Shown one piece after another: positions 9,386 through 18,672 of a DNA stretch of 64,000 nucleotides (positions are counted from its first letter, which is position 1; each line of letters begins with the position of its first letter). Both the position numbers and the translations under genes were made by a program. Source of the DNA: Bradyrhizobium sp. URHD0069 (GTDB lineage Bacteria; Pseudomonadota; Alphaproteobacteria; Rhizobiales; Xanthobacteraceae); NCBI RefSeq assembly GCF_000701345.1, contig NZ_JNIJ01000023.1, positions 50,653 to 114,652 of the forward strand, in the 5' to 3' direction. The notes under the pieces were generated by a model. That model saw only the letters and a program-made list of their open reading frames with translations. It was not told the DNA's origin and did no database searches.

Positions 9386-9503
9386 GTCGTCCCGGCGAAC
9401 GCCGGGACCCAGAACCACCGAGGTTGGTTGTCGCAAAGGCAATTCGCCCCATCTTCAATTACTAGAGACACGGCGTATGGGTCCCGGCGTTCGCCGGGAC
9501 GAC
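9386..9503. repeat. Pair of inverted REP-like palindromes
   Basis: gtcgtcccggcgaacgccgg plus gac at 9386-9408 and its exact reverse complement at 9481-9503 enclose 72 bp. Each arm is itself a hairpin (cccggcg/cgccggg). This family is abundant in Bradyrhizobium-type genomes and is intergenic here, between ggt and trhO. The remaining parts of the 311-bp gap hold no gene. Confidence 0.85.
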
Positions 9504-9557
9504 ATCTATTGATCGCCCGGCCTTTCCCCCTCCCACCCCTCCTGATAAACACCGCCG

Positions 9558-10310
9558 ATGCCGTACCAGGTTGCCGCCTTCTATCAATTCGCCGCGTTGC
9601 CGGATTTCCGGGAACTGCGCGAGCCGCTGCGCGCGATTTGTGCCGATCTGAAGCTGAAGGGCAGCGTGCTGCTGGCCGAGGAAGGCATCAACGGCACCCT
9701 CGCCGGCAGCGCCGACCCGGTTGACGCGCTGGTCGAAGAATTGCGGTTCGGCGCGCTGTTCGGCGGCCGGCTCGACAATCTCGAGCTGAAATTCTCGCAA
9801 GCCTCCGCGATGCCGTTCCAGCGCCTGAAGATCCGCTTGAAAAAGGAGATCGTCACCCTTGGCGACACGGAAATCGATCCGACACGGCAGGTCGGCAACT
9901 ACGTCGATCCCGCCGACTGGAACGATTTGATCGCGACGCCGGACACGCTGGTGATCGACACCCGCAATGCTTTCGAAGTCGCGATGGGCACTTTCACTGG
10001 CGCCGTCGATCCCGGCATCGAGAGCTTTGGGCAGTTCAAGGAATTCGCCGCGCGCCATCTCGATCCGGCGAAGCACCGCAGGGTTGCGATGTTCTGCACC
10101 GGTGGCATTCGCTGCGAAAAGGCCAGCGCCCATCTGCTGTCGCGCGGCTTTGCCGAGGTCTATCACCTCAAGGGCGGAATTCTCAAATACCTGGAAGGTG
10201 TGCCGGAAGCCGAGAGCCGCTGGCGTGGCGAATGCTTTGTATTCGACGACCGCGTCGCGCTCGGCCACGGCTTGCGGGAACGCCGAATGGAACACGATTC
10301 CGATGATTGA
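9558..10310 (+). CDS. trhO: tRNA uridine(34) hydroxylase, rhodanese-domain protein
   Basis: The 250-residue protein has the order typical of TrhO (YceA): an N-terminal acylphosphatase-like domain (KGSVLLAEEGINGTLAG) and a C-terminal rhodanese domain with the catalytic Cys180 in FCTGGIRCEKAS. TrhO helps make 5-hydroxyuridine at tRNA position 34, using oxygen-dependent chemistry linked to prephenate-derived cofactors in other routes. The length and the second conserved Cys agree with the family. Its 3' end overlaps slyX by 8 nt, implying coupled translation. Confidence 0.87.
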   Translation: MPYQVAAFYQFAALPDFRELREPLRAICADLKLKGSVLLAEEGINGTLAGSADPVDALVEELRFGALFGGRLDNLELKFSQASAMPFQRLKIRLKKEIVTLGDTEIDPTRQVGNYVDPADWNDLIATPDTLVIDTRNAFEVAMGTFTGAVDPGIESFGQFKEFAARHLDPAKHRRVAMFCTGGIRCEKASAHLLSRGFAEVYHLKGGILKYLEGVPEAESRWRGECFVFDDRVALGHGLRERRMEHDSDD

Positions 10311-10518
10311 CGTGAAGACGCTCAGCGATCGTATCGACGTGCTCGAAACCCGGCTGACGTTTCAGGACGAGACCATCGAGACGCTGAACAAGACCATCAC
10401 CGAGCAGTGGCTTAAGATCGACGCGCTGACGCGCCAGGTCGCAAGCCTTAGCGAACGCTTGCTGGAAGCGGAAGCCAACGCACCCGGCGCCGCAAACGAA
10501 CCGCCGCCGCACTACTAG
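10303..10518 (+). CDS. slyX: SlyX-family small coiled-coil protein
   Basis: The ATG at 10303 lies within the last codons of trhO, giving an 8-nt overlap. The 71-residue product is a heptad-rich coiled coil (LSDRIDVLETRLTFQDETI, LNKTITEQWLKIDALT) ending in PPPHY, the SlyX hallmark. SlyX has no established biochemical role. The overlap suggests translation is coupled to trhO. Confidence 0.85.
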   Translation: MIDVKTLSDRIDVLETRLTFQDETIETLNKTITEQWLKIDALTRQVASLSERLLEAEANAPGAANEPPPHY

Positions 10519-10563
10519 AGATTAGCGATTGCCGTTGAGGCTTTAAACTACGCCATCGCGGAT

Positions 10564-10881
<318 letters not shown>

Positions 10882-10898
10882 TCACTGGGGAACATCGA

Positions 10899-11945
10899 TT
10901 GACAGGGAAATCCGCCGTCAAACCTTTCATGGAAGTGCTTTCCGGCCGCAGGCAGCCGGTGCCGCCGATCTGGATGATGCGTCAGGCCGGTCGCTATCTG
11001 CCGGAATACCGCGAAGTCCGCGCCAAGGCCGGGGGCTTTCTCGAGCTGTGCTTCACGCCGGAATTCGCCGCCGAAGTCACGCTGCAGCCGATCCGCCGCT
11101 TCAACTTCGATGCCGCGATCATCTTCTCGGATATTCTTGTCATTCCCTACGCGCTCGGCCGCTCGGTACGCTTCGAGGTTGGCGAGGGGCCGCGGCTCGA
11201 TCCGCTGGACACGCGAGAGAAGGTCGAAACGCTGGCGCAGCGCGCCGACTTCAGCAAACTCGAGCCGGTGTATGAAGCGCTGCGCCGTGTGCGCCGCGAG
11301 CTCGATGCGAGGATTGCCCTGATCGGCTTCTGCGGCGCGCCATGGACGGTCGCGACCTACATGGTGGCCGGGCAAGGCACGCCTGATCAGGCGTTGGCGC
11401 GGATGATGGCCTATCGCCATCCGGACGCATTTTCAAAAATCATCGACGTGCTGGTGGCGAACTCGATTCAATATCTGCTGGGACAACTCAAGGCCGGCGC
11501 CGACGTGCTGCAGATTTTCGATACCTGGGCCGGCGCGCTGCCGCCGCGTCAGTTCGAGCGCTGGTCGATCGAACCGACCCGGCGCATCGTCGAAGGCGTG
11601 CGCAAAGTAGTGCCGGACGCGAAAATCATCGGCTTTCCACGGGGCGCCGGCGCGCTGCTGCCGGCTTACGTCAGCGCGACAGGCGTCGATGCCGTTAGCA
11701 TCGATTGGGCGGCCGAGCCGTCATTGATCCGCGAGCGCGTGCAAAGCCGCGTCGCCATTCAAGGCAATCTCGATCCGCTGGCGCTGATCGCCGGCGGCGC
11801 TGCGCTCGATCAGGCGGTCGATGACGTGCTTGCAAATTATGCCGACGGTCGATTGATCTTCAACCTCGGTCACGGCATCCAGCCGGAAACCCCGATCACG
11901 CATGTCGAGCAGATGCTGAAGCGGGTGCGAGCGTATAAGGGATAA
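10899..11945 (+). CDS. hemE: Uroporphyrinogen decarboxylase
   Basis: HemE decarboxylates the four acetate side chains of uroporphyrinogen III to give coproporphyrinogen III in haem and chlorophyll synthesis. The N-terminal signature [20 protein letters not shown] and the second signature [14 protein letters not shown] are intact, and the length of about 348 residues is normal. The start is likely TTG 10899, because the conserved KPF precedes the first ATG (10930) and a GGGGAA site lies 6 nt before this TTG; a TTG at 10839 is also in frame. hemC lies convergently downstream, so two adjacent steps of the pathway flank a repeat. Confidence 0.92.
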   Translation: MTGKSAVKPFMEVLSGRRQPVPPIWMMRQAGRYLPEYREVRAKAGGFLELCFTPEFAAEVTLQPIRRFNFDAAIIFSDILVIPYALGRSVRFEVGEGPRLDPLDTREKVETLAQRADFSKLEPVYEALRRVRRELDARIALIGFCGAPWTVATYMVAGQGTPDQALARMMAYRHPDAFSKIIDVLVANSIQYLLGQLKAGADVLQIFDTWAGALPPRQFERWSIEPTRRIVEGVRKVVPDAKIIGFPRGAGALLPAYVSATGVDAVSIDWAAEPSLIRERVQSRVAIQGNLDPLALIAGGAALDQAVDDVLANYADGRLIFNLGHGIQPETPITHVEQMLKRVRAYKG

Positions 11946-12037
11946 GGCTCTTACTGAGACACGGCCGTCCTACCCGCAAAAAAGGTATCCGGTAATCACC
12001 GACTTACGCAGGATTCGAGACGCCGCGGAGAACTGGA

Positions 12038-12093
12038 TCATCCGCTGGAGCCGGTCATCGGGCGGCGCTTAGCGCCGACCCGTTGACGGATGA
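12038..12093. repeat. REP-like palindrome between hemE and hemC
   Basis: Outer arms tcatccg and cggatga enclose gtcatcgggcggcgct and agcgccgacccg, forming a nested hairpin. A relative with the same gtcatcggg...cgacccgttgg core is found at 28440-28472. It sits between convergent genes and could also act as a terminator. Confidence 0.75.
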
Positions 12094-12126
12094 TGACGGA
12101 CGCGCCCGTGGAAGCAGCGATGTCTC

Positions 12127-13110
12127 TTACTTCGGGCGGCTGCGTTCGATGATGTCAGCCGCGCCTTTGGCGAGCAGGTCGAGCCCGACCGCACGGCCGA
12201 GTTCGCGCGGACGATCGGCGGGTCCGGTGCGCGAGGCCTCGATGAACAAATCGCCCGCTTCGTCCAGCACCGAGGCGGTCAGCGTCATCTGCGCACCCTG
12301 AATAGTTGAAAATCCTGCAATCGGCGAATTGCAATGGCCGTTGAGGACCCACAGCACCTCGCGCTCGGCAGCGGCGCTTCTGTGCGCCACGGGATCGTCG
12401 ATGCCGGAGAGGATGCGCCGGGTCTGCCAATCCTGCGCGGCACATTCCACCGCGACGATCCCCTGCCCCACCGCCGGCAGCATTTCCTGGACCGAAAATT
12501 CATGCGCAATACGAGCGGCCAGGCCGACACGCTCCAGCCCGGAGCGCGCCATGATCAGCGCGTCCGCCGGACCGACCGCGCCACCCTCCGGAAGCCGCTG
12601 CAGTTCCGAATTGTCGAGCTTGCGGACGCGGGTGTCGGCGGCGCCCCGATAGTGGATCACCTCGACTTCCGGAAACAGCCGACGCACATAGGCCGCACGC
12701 CGCACCGCATTGGTGCCAATCTTGAAACCCTTGCCGCGCGATCGCCTGAGATCGTCGATCGAAATTCCACCGCGCAGCACCAGAACGTCGCCGGGCGGAT
12801 CGCGCGCCAGCGTCGCGCCGATCACGAGTCCCGGGGTGTCTTCATTGCCCGGCATGTCCTTCAGCGAATGCATCGCGGCCTGCAATTCGCCGGAAACAAC
12901 CGCCTTGCGAATTTCAGCAACGAATGCGCCACCCTTGCCGCCGTGCGGCAACAGCTTGCTGGTCTGATCGCGATCGCCCGTGGTTTCGAACTTGACGATC
13001 TCGACATCGATATCCGGGGCGGCCGCGGTCAGGCGGCGGGCAATTTCCTCGGTCTGCACCAGCGCCATGGCGCTCTTGCGCGTGCCGATCCGGATTCGAA
13101 TTGCCACCAC
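12127..13110 (-). CDS. hemC: Hydroxymethylbilane synthase (porphobilinogen deaminase)
   Basis: HemC joins four porphobilinogen units into hydroxymethylbilane. The N-terminal IGTRKSAMALVQTEEIA, the basic RRAAYVRRL stretch and the cofactor-binding Cys260 in NGHCNSPIAG (dipyrromethane attachment) are all present. The GTG start at 13110 has an AGGAG site 5 nt upstream. Length of 327 residues is normal. It converges on hemE. Confidence 0.95.
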   Translation of the reverse strand: MVAIRIRIGTRKSAMALVQTEEIARRLTAAAPDIDVEIVKFETTGDRDQTSKLLPHGGKGGAFVAEIRKAVVSGELQAAMHSLKDMPGNEDTPGLVIGATLARDPPGDVLVLRGGISIDDLRRSRGKGFKIGTNAVRRAAYVRRLFPEVEVIHYRGAADTRVRKLDNSELQRLPEGGAVGPADALIMARSGLERVGLAARIAHEFSVQEMLPAVGQGIVAVECAAQDWQTRRILSGIDDPVAHRSAAAEREVLWVLNGHCNSPIAGFSTIQGAQMTLTASVLDEAGDLFIEASRTGPADRPRELGRAVGLDLLAKGAADIIERSRPK

Positions 13111-13206
13111 TTTCGCTCCTTCGATGCCGCGGATAGCGGCTAATTTCTGGCCGGAACATAAGGCCGACCTGTGCTGGAATGCAAACGCAACGTGGGACCG
13201 GTTGCG

Positions 13207-14844
13207 CTACCGCGCATCCTGCAAAATCATATCGGATGCTTTTTCGGCGATCATGATAACGGCTGCATTGGTGTTGCCCGAGACCAGATCCGGCATGACC
13301 GAGGCATCGACCACACGCAGGCTTTCGATCCCGCGAACCCGTAAGCGCTGATCGACGACGGCAAAAGGATCGCCCCCCATTTTGCACGTCGATGTCGGAT
13401 GATACACCGTGCTGCCGCGCTGCCGGCAGAAATTCAGCAGTTCCTCGTCGGTCGAAACCTTTTTCCCGGGGTCAACCTCCTCGGTGACAAATGAGCTGAG
13501 TGCCGGAGCCCGCAAAATCCTTCGCAATATCTTCAAGCCCTCGACATTGGCGGTGCGATCGACTTCGGTAGCGAGATAGTTGATCCGTATTTCCGGAGGC
13601 GCCGTGGGTTCGGCACTCCTGATGCAAAGCGAACCACGGCTTTCCGGGCGCAGCTGACAGACGGATGCGGAAAATCCGGAAAACGAATGCAACTTTTCTC
13701 CCATCTTGTCGGTGCTGAAGGGGAGAAAGTGGATCTGGATATCGGGTGTCGCAAGACGAGGATCTGTCTTGAAGAACGCCCCTGACGTGCCCGCAGCTAT
13801 CGTCAACGGGCCCTTGCGAAAGGCCGCGTATCGCGCGCCCGCCAAGATCCGGCGGACCGGATGGTTGAGGACATCGTTGAGGGTGATGCGCTTCGTGCAA
13901 CGCATGACCACTCTGACCTGCATGTGATCCTGCAGGTCGTGCCCGACGCCGGGCGCATCGAGCACGACATCGATGCCGTGCTTTCGCAAGAGCTCCGCAG
14001 GCCCGACGCCGGAGAGCTGCAGCAACTGCGGCGAGTTATACGCGCCGCCTGAAACCAGTATTTCCTTTCCCGCCCGCGCCGTCCGCAGCGCGCCCGCCTT
14101 GCCGTATTCGACGGCCACCGCGCGGCGTCCATCAAACAGGATCCGCTGCGCGAGTGCCGCGGTCTCGACGTGCAGGTTCTTTCTTGCTTTGGCCGGACGG
14201 AGATAAGATACAGCGGTGCTTGCTCTCCTTCCGTGCCGCGTCGTGGTCTGAAAGAATCCAGCACCTTCCTGCGATGTGCCGTTGAAGTCCGGATTTAACG
14301 GCAGGCCGCTCTCTGCCGCAGCCGCGATGAATGCCGCAGAGAGCGGATCAGGATGTCCGAGATCGGAGACCGGCAGCGGGCCACCAACACCATGGAAATC
14401 GTCGGCGCCGCGTTGCTGGTCTTCTGCTTTTTTGAAATACGGCAGGACGTCGTCGTAGCCCCAGCCGCTGTTGCCAAGCTGGCGCCAGCGATCGTAATCC
14501 TCATGCTGGCCGCGGACATAGAGCAAGCCGTTGATCGAACTCGACCCGCCCAAAACCTTGCCGCGCGGCTGAAAGATGGTTCGCCCGTCCAGTCCCGGTT
14601 CCGGCTCGGTCTGATACATCCAGTTGACTTTTTTCGCCTTGAACAGCTTGCCATATCCGAGCGGCACATGGATCCAGAGGTTAGTGTCCTTCGGACCGGC
14701 TTCGAGCAGCAGCACCGAGTTTTTGCCATCGGCACTCAGACGATTGGCAAGCACGCATCCGGCCGAGCCGGCACCGACGATAATGTAATCGAATTCGGAA
14801 TCTTCGGGCGAATGGCCGTTTCCCGAAAGCGCTTCCCTATTCAT
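13207..14844 (-). CDS. GMC-family FAD-dependent alcohol/choline dehydrogenase-like oxidoreductase
   Basis: The 545-residue protein starts at ATG 14844 and shows the FAD-binding [14 protein letters not shown] at residues 25-40, the GMC signature [14 protein letters not shown] and the C-terminal catalytic region [11 protein letters not shown] with its His. GMC enzymes oxidise alcohols such as choline, polyethylene glycol or medium-chain alcohols. No betaine aldehyde dehydrogenase or transporter flanks it, so choline is not supported as the substrate. The extended N-terminal frame up to 15033 is not protein-like. Confidence 0.86.
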   Translation of the reverse strand: MNREALSGNGHSPEDSEFDYIIVGAGSAGCVLANRLSADGKNSVLLLEAGPKDTNLWIHVPLGYGKLFKAKKVNWMYQTEPEPGLDGRTIFQPRGKVLGGSSSINGLLYVRGQHEDYDRWRQLGNSGWGYDDVLPYFKKAEDQQRGADDFHGVGGPLPVSDLGHPDPLSAAFIAAAAESGLPLNPDFNGTSQEGAGFFQTTTRHGRRASTAVSYLRPAKARKNLHVETAALAQRILFDGRRAVAVEYGKAGALRTARAGKEILVSGGAYNSPQLLQLSGVGPAELLRKHGIDVVLDAPGVGHDLQDHMQVRVVMRCTKRITLNDVLNHPVRRILAGARYAAFRKGPLTIAAGTSGAFFKTDPRLATPDIQIHFLPFSTDKMGEKLHSFSGFSASVCQLRPESRGSLCIRSAEPTAPPEIRINYLATEVDRTANVEGLKILRRILRAPALSSFVTEEVDPGKKVSTDEELLNFCRQRGSTVYHPTSTCKMGGDPFAVVDQRLRVRGIESLRVVDASVMPDLVSGNTNAAVIMIAEKASDMILQDAR

Positions 14845-15110
14845 ATTGTCTATCAGACCCGTTCTGGATGGCGCTGCCAAGCAACCCGTCTTTTCCCGAC
14901 TTTTAGTGGCGCCGAAGTCGAATGTCACTGCTGTAAGCGGCGCAGTGGTCGCGCTCCAGGCCAGGATTGGCTGGACGTCAGGGCCGATGCACCGCTGGCG
15001 GCTCAGGTTCGAGCGGTGGCGGTTGCTGGCCAATCGTTCCTTAACTTCCCGGGACTAGGCTTCGATCAATCGCGGAAAGCCCCCACGGCCCCGCGAGAGT
15101 AATGCGTAGG
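14845..15110. other. Intergenic stretch, no gene seen
   Basis: This region upstream of the GMC oxidoreductase contains no ORF with protein-like composition on either strand. It should hold the promoter of the minus-strand gene, but I cannot point to clear -35/-10 boxes. Confidence 0.4.
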
Positions 15111-15143
15111 GAAAACCCGCCGACTCAACCCGGCGGGCTTTTC
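15111..15143 (+). terminator. Rho-independent terminator-like hairpin
   Basis: gaaaacccgccg pairs with cggcggg(c)ttttc around the loop actcaacc; the A-rich and T-rich flanks make it a typical intrinsic terminator. No gene ends just upstream on the plus strand, so the transcript it would end is unidentified. Confidence 0.65.
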
Positions 15144-15156
15144 TTGGGAGTTTGTG

Positions 15157-15312
15157 ATGTCACTTTCCTCAGCCAAGAATTATGCACTACGAGCCGAGCG
15201 ATCGCAGGATGCCAAAGATGCCGCCGACCTTCTGGCGAAGGCGATATTAGAATTGGCGGCAGCGATCGAAGCTACCGACGCAAAAGTTAAGAAGATGAGC
15301 AAGACGGGATAG
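15157..15312 (+). CDS. Small basic/helical hypothetical protein (51 aa)
   Basis: A GGGAG site precedes ATG 15157. The 51-residue product (MSLSSAKNYALRAERSQDAK...) is Ala/Lys-rich and predicted helical, with heptad-like LLAKAILELAAAIEA. I do not recognise its family. It is bracketed by two strong hairpins (15111-15143 and 15428-15467), suggesting a stand-alone small transcript. Confidence 0.5.
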   Translation: MSLSSAKNYALRAERSQDAKDAADLLAKAILELAAAIEATDAKVKKMSKTG

Positions 15313-15427
15313 TTGGTGGTTCACGTCTGACCAGCAACACGGCAAGTTAACGCCCGTCGCGGATCTCGACTTGGCGGTGGGTTCTTCGTGGCGCAGCAAC
15401 GTTAGCCCCTGCCCTTTGAAAACTGCG

Positions 15428-15467
15428 CAGCTCAAAAGCCCCGGACGATGCCGGGGCTTTTGAGCTG
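15428..15467. terminator. 17-bp perfect hairpin, probable bidirectional terminator
   Basis: cagctcaaaagccccgg and its reverse complement are separated by the 6-nt loop acgatg. The internal tttt/aaaa runs allow termination in either direction, suited to the small gene on the left and the minus-strand glycosidase on the right. Confidence 0.8.
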
Positions 15468-15564
15468 CTGAGTTAGCAGAGATCAGTACTTGGCAGCGAT
15501 CGGAGCGCCACCATCTTGCCGGACGGCAACATAGTTCAGAGGCACACCGGCGGACAGCCAGGAC

Positions 15565-16764
15565 TCACGTCCCGGTGATGATGACCGGCGGCACGGTTGG
15601 GCCAAGCGTCAATTGAACGCTGCTGTCGGGCATCACCCGATGCCACGTCCGGAAACCGGCAGTGTCGACCACATGCGGTGGCGCCGCCATCGGCTCAACC
15701 CAGTTGACCGACGTGGTGGCCTCTGTCCAGACGATCTTGGTCACCGCGCCGTTAGCCTTGCGTAGCGCGATCCGGTAGACGTTGCCGATCTGCTCAGCGT
15801 CATAGGTGACCGTGCCGGCGAGCGCGTCCATCATCGCCCTCATGGCCGCGACGGCTGGCTTCGGCATCCCATCGAACTTATGCAGCCCGAAGGTGTACTC
15901 GATGTTATTGGGGTCGGCACCGGTGTCGTGCAGCCCGAAGATCGTCAACAGCTTCACCCCCGCCACGACCGCGCATCCGATCATGCGGGCCACATAGATC
16001 GCCCTCTTTGTGTCGTCGGTCCCGATCCAAGCGTTGGTGTAGCCCCACTCGGTCACCGCGATCGGGCCACTGGTGTATGGCACGGCCGCGCGGTAGGCGT
16101 CGATAAAGTCGAACAGCGCCTCCGGGGGATGGCTGGCATCGTAGGGATGAATGGCATGCGCTGTCATCCGCCCCATGATCGTGGGGCCTGCCGCCGTCGC
16201 CAGCGCGTTCATGAACGGGTTCTGATCGTTGGGCGCGGCCACCGGACCGACTCCCGCCGTCATGATCTGCGCCGCTGGGTTCTTGGCCAAAATCTTGGTG
16301 ACGCAGGCAGTCAGCAGCGCGGCAGCCTGCACAGGATCGGGAGCACCAGCCCAATATGTCGGATTGTTCCACTCGTTGAAGACCTCGATGATGGCGGTCG
16401 GATAGGTCGCCGACACGAATGCGCCGTAGTTGCCATAGGCATTGCACGAGGCCGCGTCACGCGGCGGAAGGTTCCACGCCCCAGAGCCAGGATAGAGCGG
16501 GTTGCCGTAGCCCAGCACGAGCACGACTTGTCTGCCCGAAGCCTGCGCAGCCGCAATGATGCCGTCCACATAGGGCGGTATTGCGTAGACGCCGGGCGCC
16601 AACTCGGTGTCGGCCCACGGCACGTCGATGCGAACAATCCGCGCTCCGATGTTGTCCAGCATTCGCACGATCTGCGAGGCCGAAGTTTTGGGCGCGAACG
16701 AGAACTGCGCCGCACCGATCGCAGGCAGCGCAGAGCCCGAAGCATTCAAGATGGGATTGATCAC
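15565..16764 (-). CDS. Clan GH-A TIM-barrel glycoside hydrolase
   Basis: The start is GTG 16764, which has a GGAGG site 7 nt upstream; the 13 residues before it are unlikely. The 399-residue product has the two catalytic glutamates of retaining clan-A glycosidases: Glu131 in EVFNEWN (acid/base) and Glu239 in VTEWGY (nucleophile), with HAIHPYD between them. This fits GH5/GH39-like enzymes acting on beta-linked polysaccharides. No signal peptide or anchor is visible, which is unusual for such an enzyme and would suit a phage-borne, cell-bound or lysis-released protein. It is isolated, lies beside a tRNA gene, and its long Ala/Thr-rich stretches differ from neighbours. Substrate unknown. Confidence 0.72.
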   Translation of the reverse strand: MINPILNASGSALPAIGAAQFSFAPKTSASQIVRMLDNIGARIVRIDVPWADTELAPGVYAIPPYVDGIIAAAQASGRQVVLVLGYGNPLYPGSGAWNLPPRDAASCNAYGNYGAFVSATYPTAIIEVFNEWNNPTYWAGAPDPVQAAALLTACVTKILAKNPAAQIMTAGVGPVAAPNDQNPFMNALATAAGPTIMGRMTAHAIHPYDASHPPEALFDFIDAYRAAVPYTSGPIAVTEWGYTNAWIGTDDTKRAIYVARMIGCAVVAGVKLLTIFGLHDTGADPNNIEYTFGLHKFDGMPKPAVAAMRAMMDALAGTVTYDAEQIGNVYRIALRKANGAVTKIVWTEATTSVNWVEPMAAPPHVVDTAGFRTWHRVMPDSSVQLTLGPTVPPVIITGT

Positions 16765-17112
16765 CGCAAAACCTCCGCCACCGACACCCGTGCAACGCTC
16801 CACAACGCGACGACGAGCAGACCGCGAAGGTTGATCATCCGAATTAAAAAATTCTCACCATCACGAATTGTTTTCGGAAAAATATCGGCACTTCTGCAAT
16901 CGCATGGCTGGCATGACGCGCGCCTTGTTCCGATTTTCATCGTGTCAAGTTTTCGGAAATCGCAACATGAGCCATTGCGGCACAGTCATAATTTGAATCT
17001 CTTACACTACAGAACGGAAGAACGGAAAATCGCAAAAGTCGATTTGCTATACTCCACTCACGCGCACGAGATGCGCTGACTGTTGCTCGTACATTCCCCC
17101 GATGGAATGGCG

Positions 17113-17351
17113 AATGTGATTGAAGGTCTGATCACCGGCATCGGCTTCATCGGCGGAGGCGATTCTCAAGCAGGTGCAATTCCGTGCATGGTACCGCGAC
17201 GACGGTGGGTCCGTGAGCCACAGGAGCGATCGGAGTTTCAGTGAGGCTCGGCAGCTTCGATGTGGCGATCGCTGTTTTTATTTTCCTGACGCTGAAGCTG
17301 CTCACGCTGGTCAAGGACGACAGTGAGACCAACGATATCAAACCCGATTGA
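17113..17351 (+). pseudogene. Decayed MgtC/SapB-family fragment
   Basis: NVIEGLITGIGFIGGG at 17113-17160 matches the MgtC core motif (GxxxGIGFLGAGxI). An extra base near 17155-17162 shifts the frame, after which AILKQ would follow at 17162. A third frame at 17241-17351 gives LGSFDVAIAVFIFLTLKLLTLVKDD, like the last membrane helix of MgtC. The N-terminal helices and the GLTTAASLW segment are missing. Three frames in 240 bp indicate a dead remnant. Intact MgtC proteins are inner-membrane proteins needed in low Mg2+. Confidence 0.6.
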
Positions 17352-17417
17352 CCATAGTTGCGGCTGGGACGCGATCCGGCGGCAACAAGGTGGCTCTGAC
17401 TTCGGAAAAGAAAAAAA

Positions 17418-17494
17418 TGGTAGCGGGAGAGGGACTCGAACCCCCGACCCCAGGATTATGATTCCCGTGCTCTAACCAGCTGAGCTACCCCGCC
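17418..17494 (-). tRNA. tRNA-Met (CAT anticodon), probably elongator
   Basis: The 77-nt minus-strand gene folds as a complete cloverleaf: acceptor ggcgggg/tcccgct with terminal wobble pairs, D-arm gctc/gagc, anticodon stem cggga/tcctg with loop atcataa (anticodon CAT), T-arm ggggg-ttcgagt-ccctc, encoded CCA. The GTTAGAGCA and the CATAATC...GGGGTC region resemble elongator tRNA-Met rather than the initiator. A lysidine-modified tRNA-Ile2 also has CAT and cannot be fully ruled out. Confidence 0.92.
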
Positions 17495-17611
17495 ACGGCG
17501 TCCACTGTCACGGCTTGCTACACCGCAGCCGCGAACGCGCGGCATATAAGAAGTCGGCCAAGGGCATGTCAAGCAAACCCGGCCCTTCCACCAAGTGCTT
17601 GCAAACCGCGG

Positions 17612-17974
17612 CTATTTTGGCCGGACGTTGGGATCGCCGCCGGGGCTTCCGGGCGGTGGAATCACCGGCGTAGTACCGGCGTCGGGTGTCGGTGCACGGA
17701 TTTCCGGATCAACGCCCGCGGGCGGGCACAACACGCCGTCGGTCCTCGCCAACTTGTCGCCGAGCGGCTCGCTGCGCTGGCCGGTTGTCGTGCCTTCGGG
17801 CACGGCAGTGCCTCGCTGCGGCGCAGGTTGCGTCGGCGTACAGTCATTCGAACGCGGGGGCGGCGGGGCCGTCCGGGCCGGCGGTGTCGCCGGACCAGGC
17901 GGAGCCTGGGCGCTTGCCGCGCCGGCCGCCGCCAGTAGCGCACATGAAAGAAGAAGAGAAAGTTTCGTCCGCAT
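17612..17974 (-). CDS. Exported proline-rich protein, function unknown
   Basis: The 120-residue product has a signal peptide ending near residue 22 (ASA-QA), then a Pro/Thr/Arg-rich, disordered body with a conserved-looking core (DGVLCPPAGVDPEIRAPTPDAG) containing two Cys overall. I recall similar proteins in Bradyrhizobium with nearly the same C-terminus (PPPGSPGGDPNVRPK). It probably resides in the periplasm; no enzymatic motif is present. It lies downstream of the pmtA-like gene on the same strand. Confidence 0.7.
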   Translation of the reverse strand: MRTKLSLLLSCALLAAAGAASAQAPPGPATPPARTAPPPPRSNDCTPTQPAPQRGTAVPEGTTTGQRSEPLGDKLARTDGVLCPPAGVDPEIRAPTPDAGTTPVIPPPGSPGGDPNVRPK

Positions 17975-18016
17975 CCGGGGAAAACCTCCGGCGCGCCCGG
18001 AGGTTCCAGGGAAACC

Positions 18017-18655
18017 TCAGGATTTGCGATAGCGGATCAGGGAGAAATGCCCCATCGGCGGCATTGGCCGGCGCTCGGTCAGAGTGACGCCGGAATGTTT
18101 CGCGGCCCAGTTGGCGAGCCTCGCCCATGGAAATTCCGGTCGCCAGCCGAGGCGCCGCGCGAGCGGGGCGAAGGCCAGCTCGAAGAGGCGGCGCGGGCCG
18201 CTCTCGGCGCCGATGTGATTGACCAGAATGAGTTCGCCGCCCGGCTTCAGCACGCGGATGAAATCATCCAGCGTCGCTTCGGGATCTGGCACCGCAGTGA
18301 TGACATATTGCGCCACCACGGCGTCGAACAACGAATCCGGGAACGCCAGATTCTTGGCGTCCATCACCGCGAGCGTCTCGACATTCTTAAGACCCAGCGC
18401 GCGCACGCGCTGCTGTGCCTTGCGCAGCATCGGCTCGGAGATATCGACGCCGCACAGTTTCGTCGTCGGCGAATACTCCGACAGTGATAATCCGGTGCCG
18501 ACGCCGACATCCAGAATCCGTCCGCCGATCTTGTCGGCTTCCGCAATGGTCGATTGGCGGCCGTGGTCGAATACCTTGCCGAACACCAGATCGTAGACCG
18601 GCGCCCAGCGCCCATAAGCCTTTGCGACCCCCGCGCGGTCGATATCTGCAGCCAT
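18017..18655 (-). CDS. pmtA: Class I SAM methyltransferase, probable phosphatidylethanolamine N-methyltransferase (PmtA type)
   Basis: The 212-residue protein begins with VAKAYGRWAPVYDLVFGKVFDHGR, a stretch I associate with the Rhodobacter/Bradyrhizobium PmtA group, followed by the SAM-binding motif ILDVGVGTGLSL near residues 46-57, GVDISEPMLRKA, and motif ILVNHIGAE. PmtA methylates phosphatidylethanolamine stepwise to phosphatidylcholine at the inner membrane. Several methyltransferases share this fold, including UbiE-like ones, so the substrate is a family-based inference. It lies 17 nt after mnmA on the same strand. Confidence 0.7.
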   Translation of the reverse strand: MAADIDRAGVAKAYGRWAPVYDLVFGKVFDHGRQSTIAEADKIGGRILDVGVGTGLSLSEYSPTTKLCGVDISEPMLRKAQQRVRALGLKNVETLAVMDAKNLAFPDSLFDAVVAQYVITAVPDPEATLDDFIRVLKPGGELILVNHIGAESGPRRLFELAFAPLARRLGWRPEFPWARLANWAAKHSGVTLTERRPMPPMGHFSLIRYRKS

Positions 18656-18672
18656 GCCCCCGCCCTGAAAAC

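Noticed and set aside
9386..9503. CRISPR-like repeat
   Set aside because: Only two copies in inverted orientation; the sequence is a known type of extragenic palindrome.
15111..17494. Complete integrative element with att sites at tRNA-Met
   Set aside because: No integrase gene and no duplicated tRNA 3' end were seen in the window.
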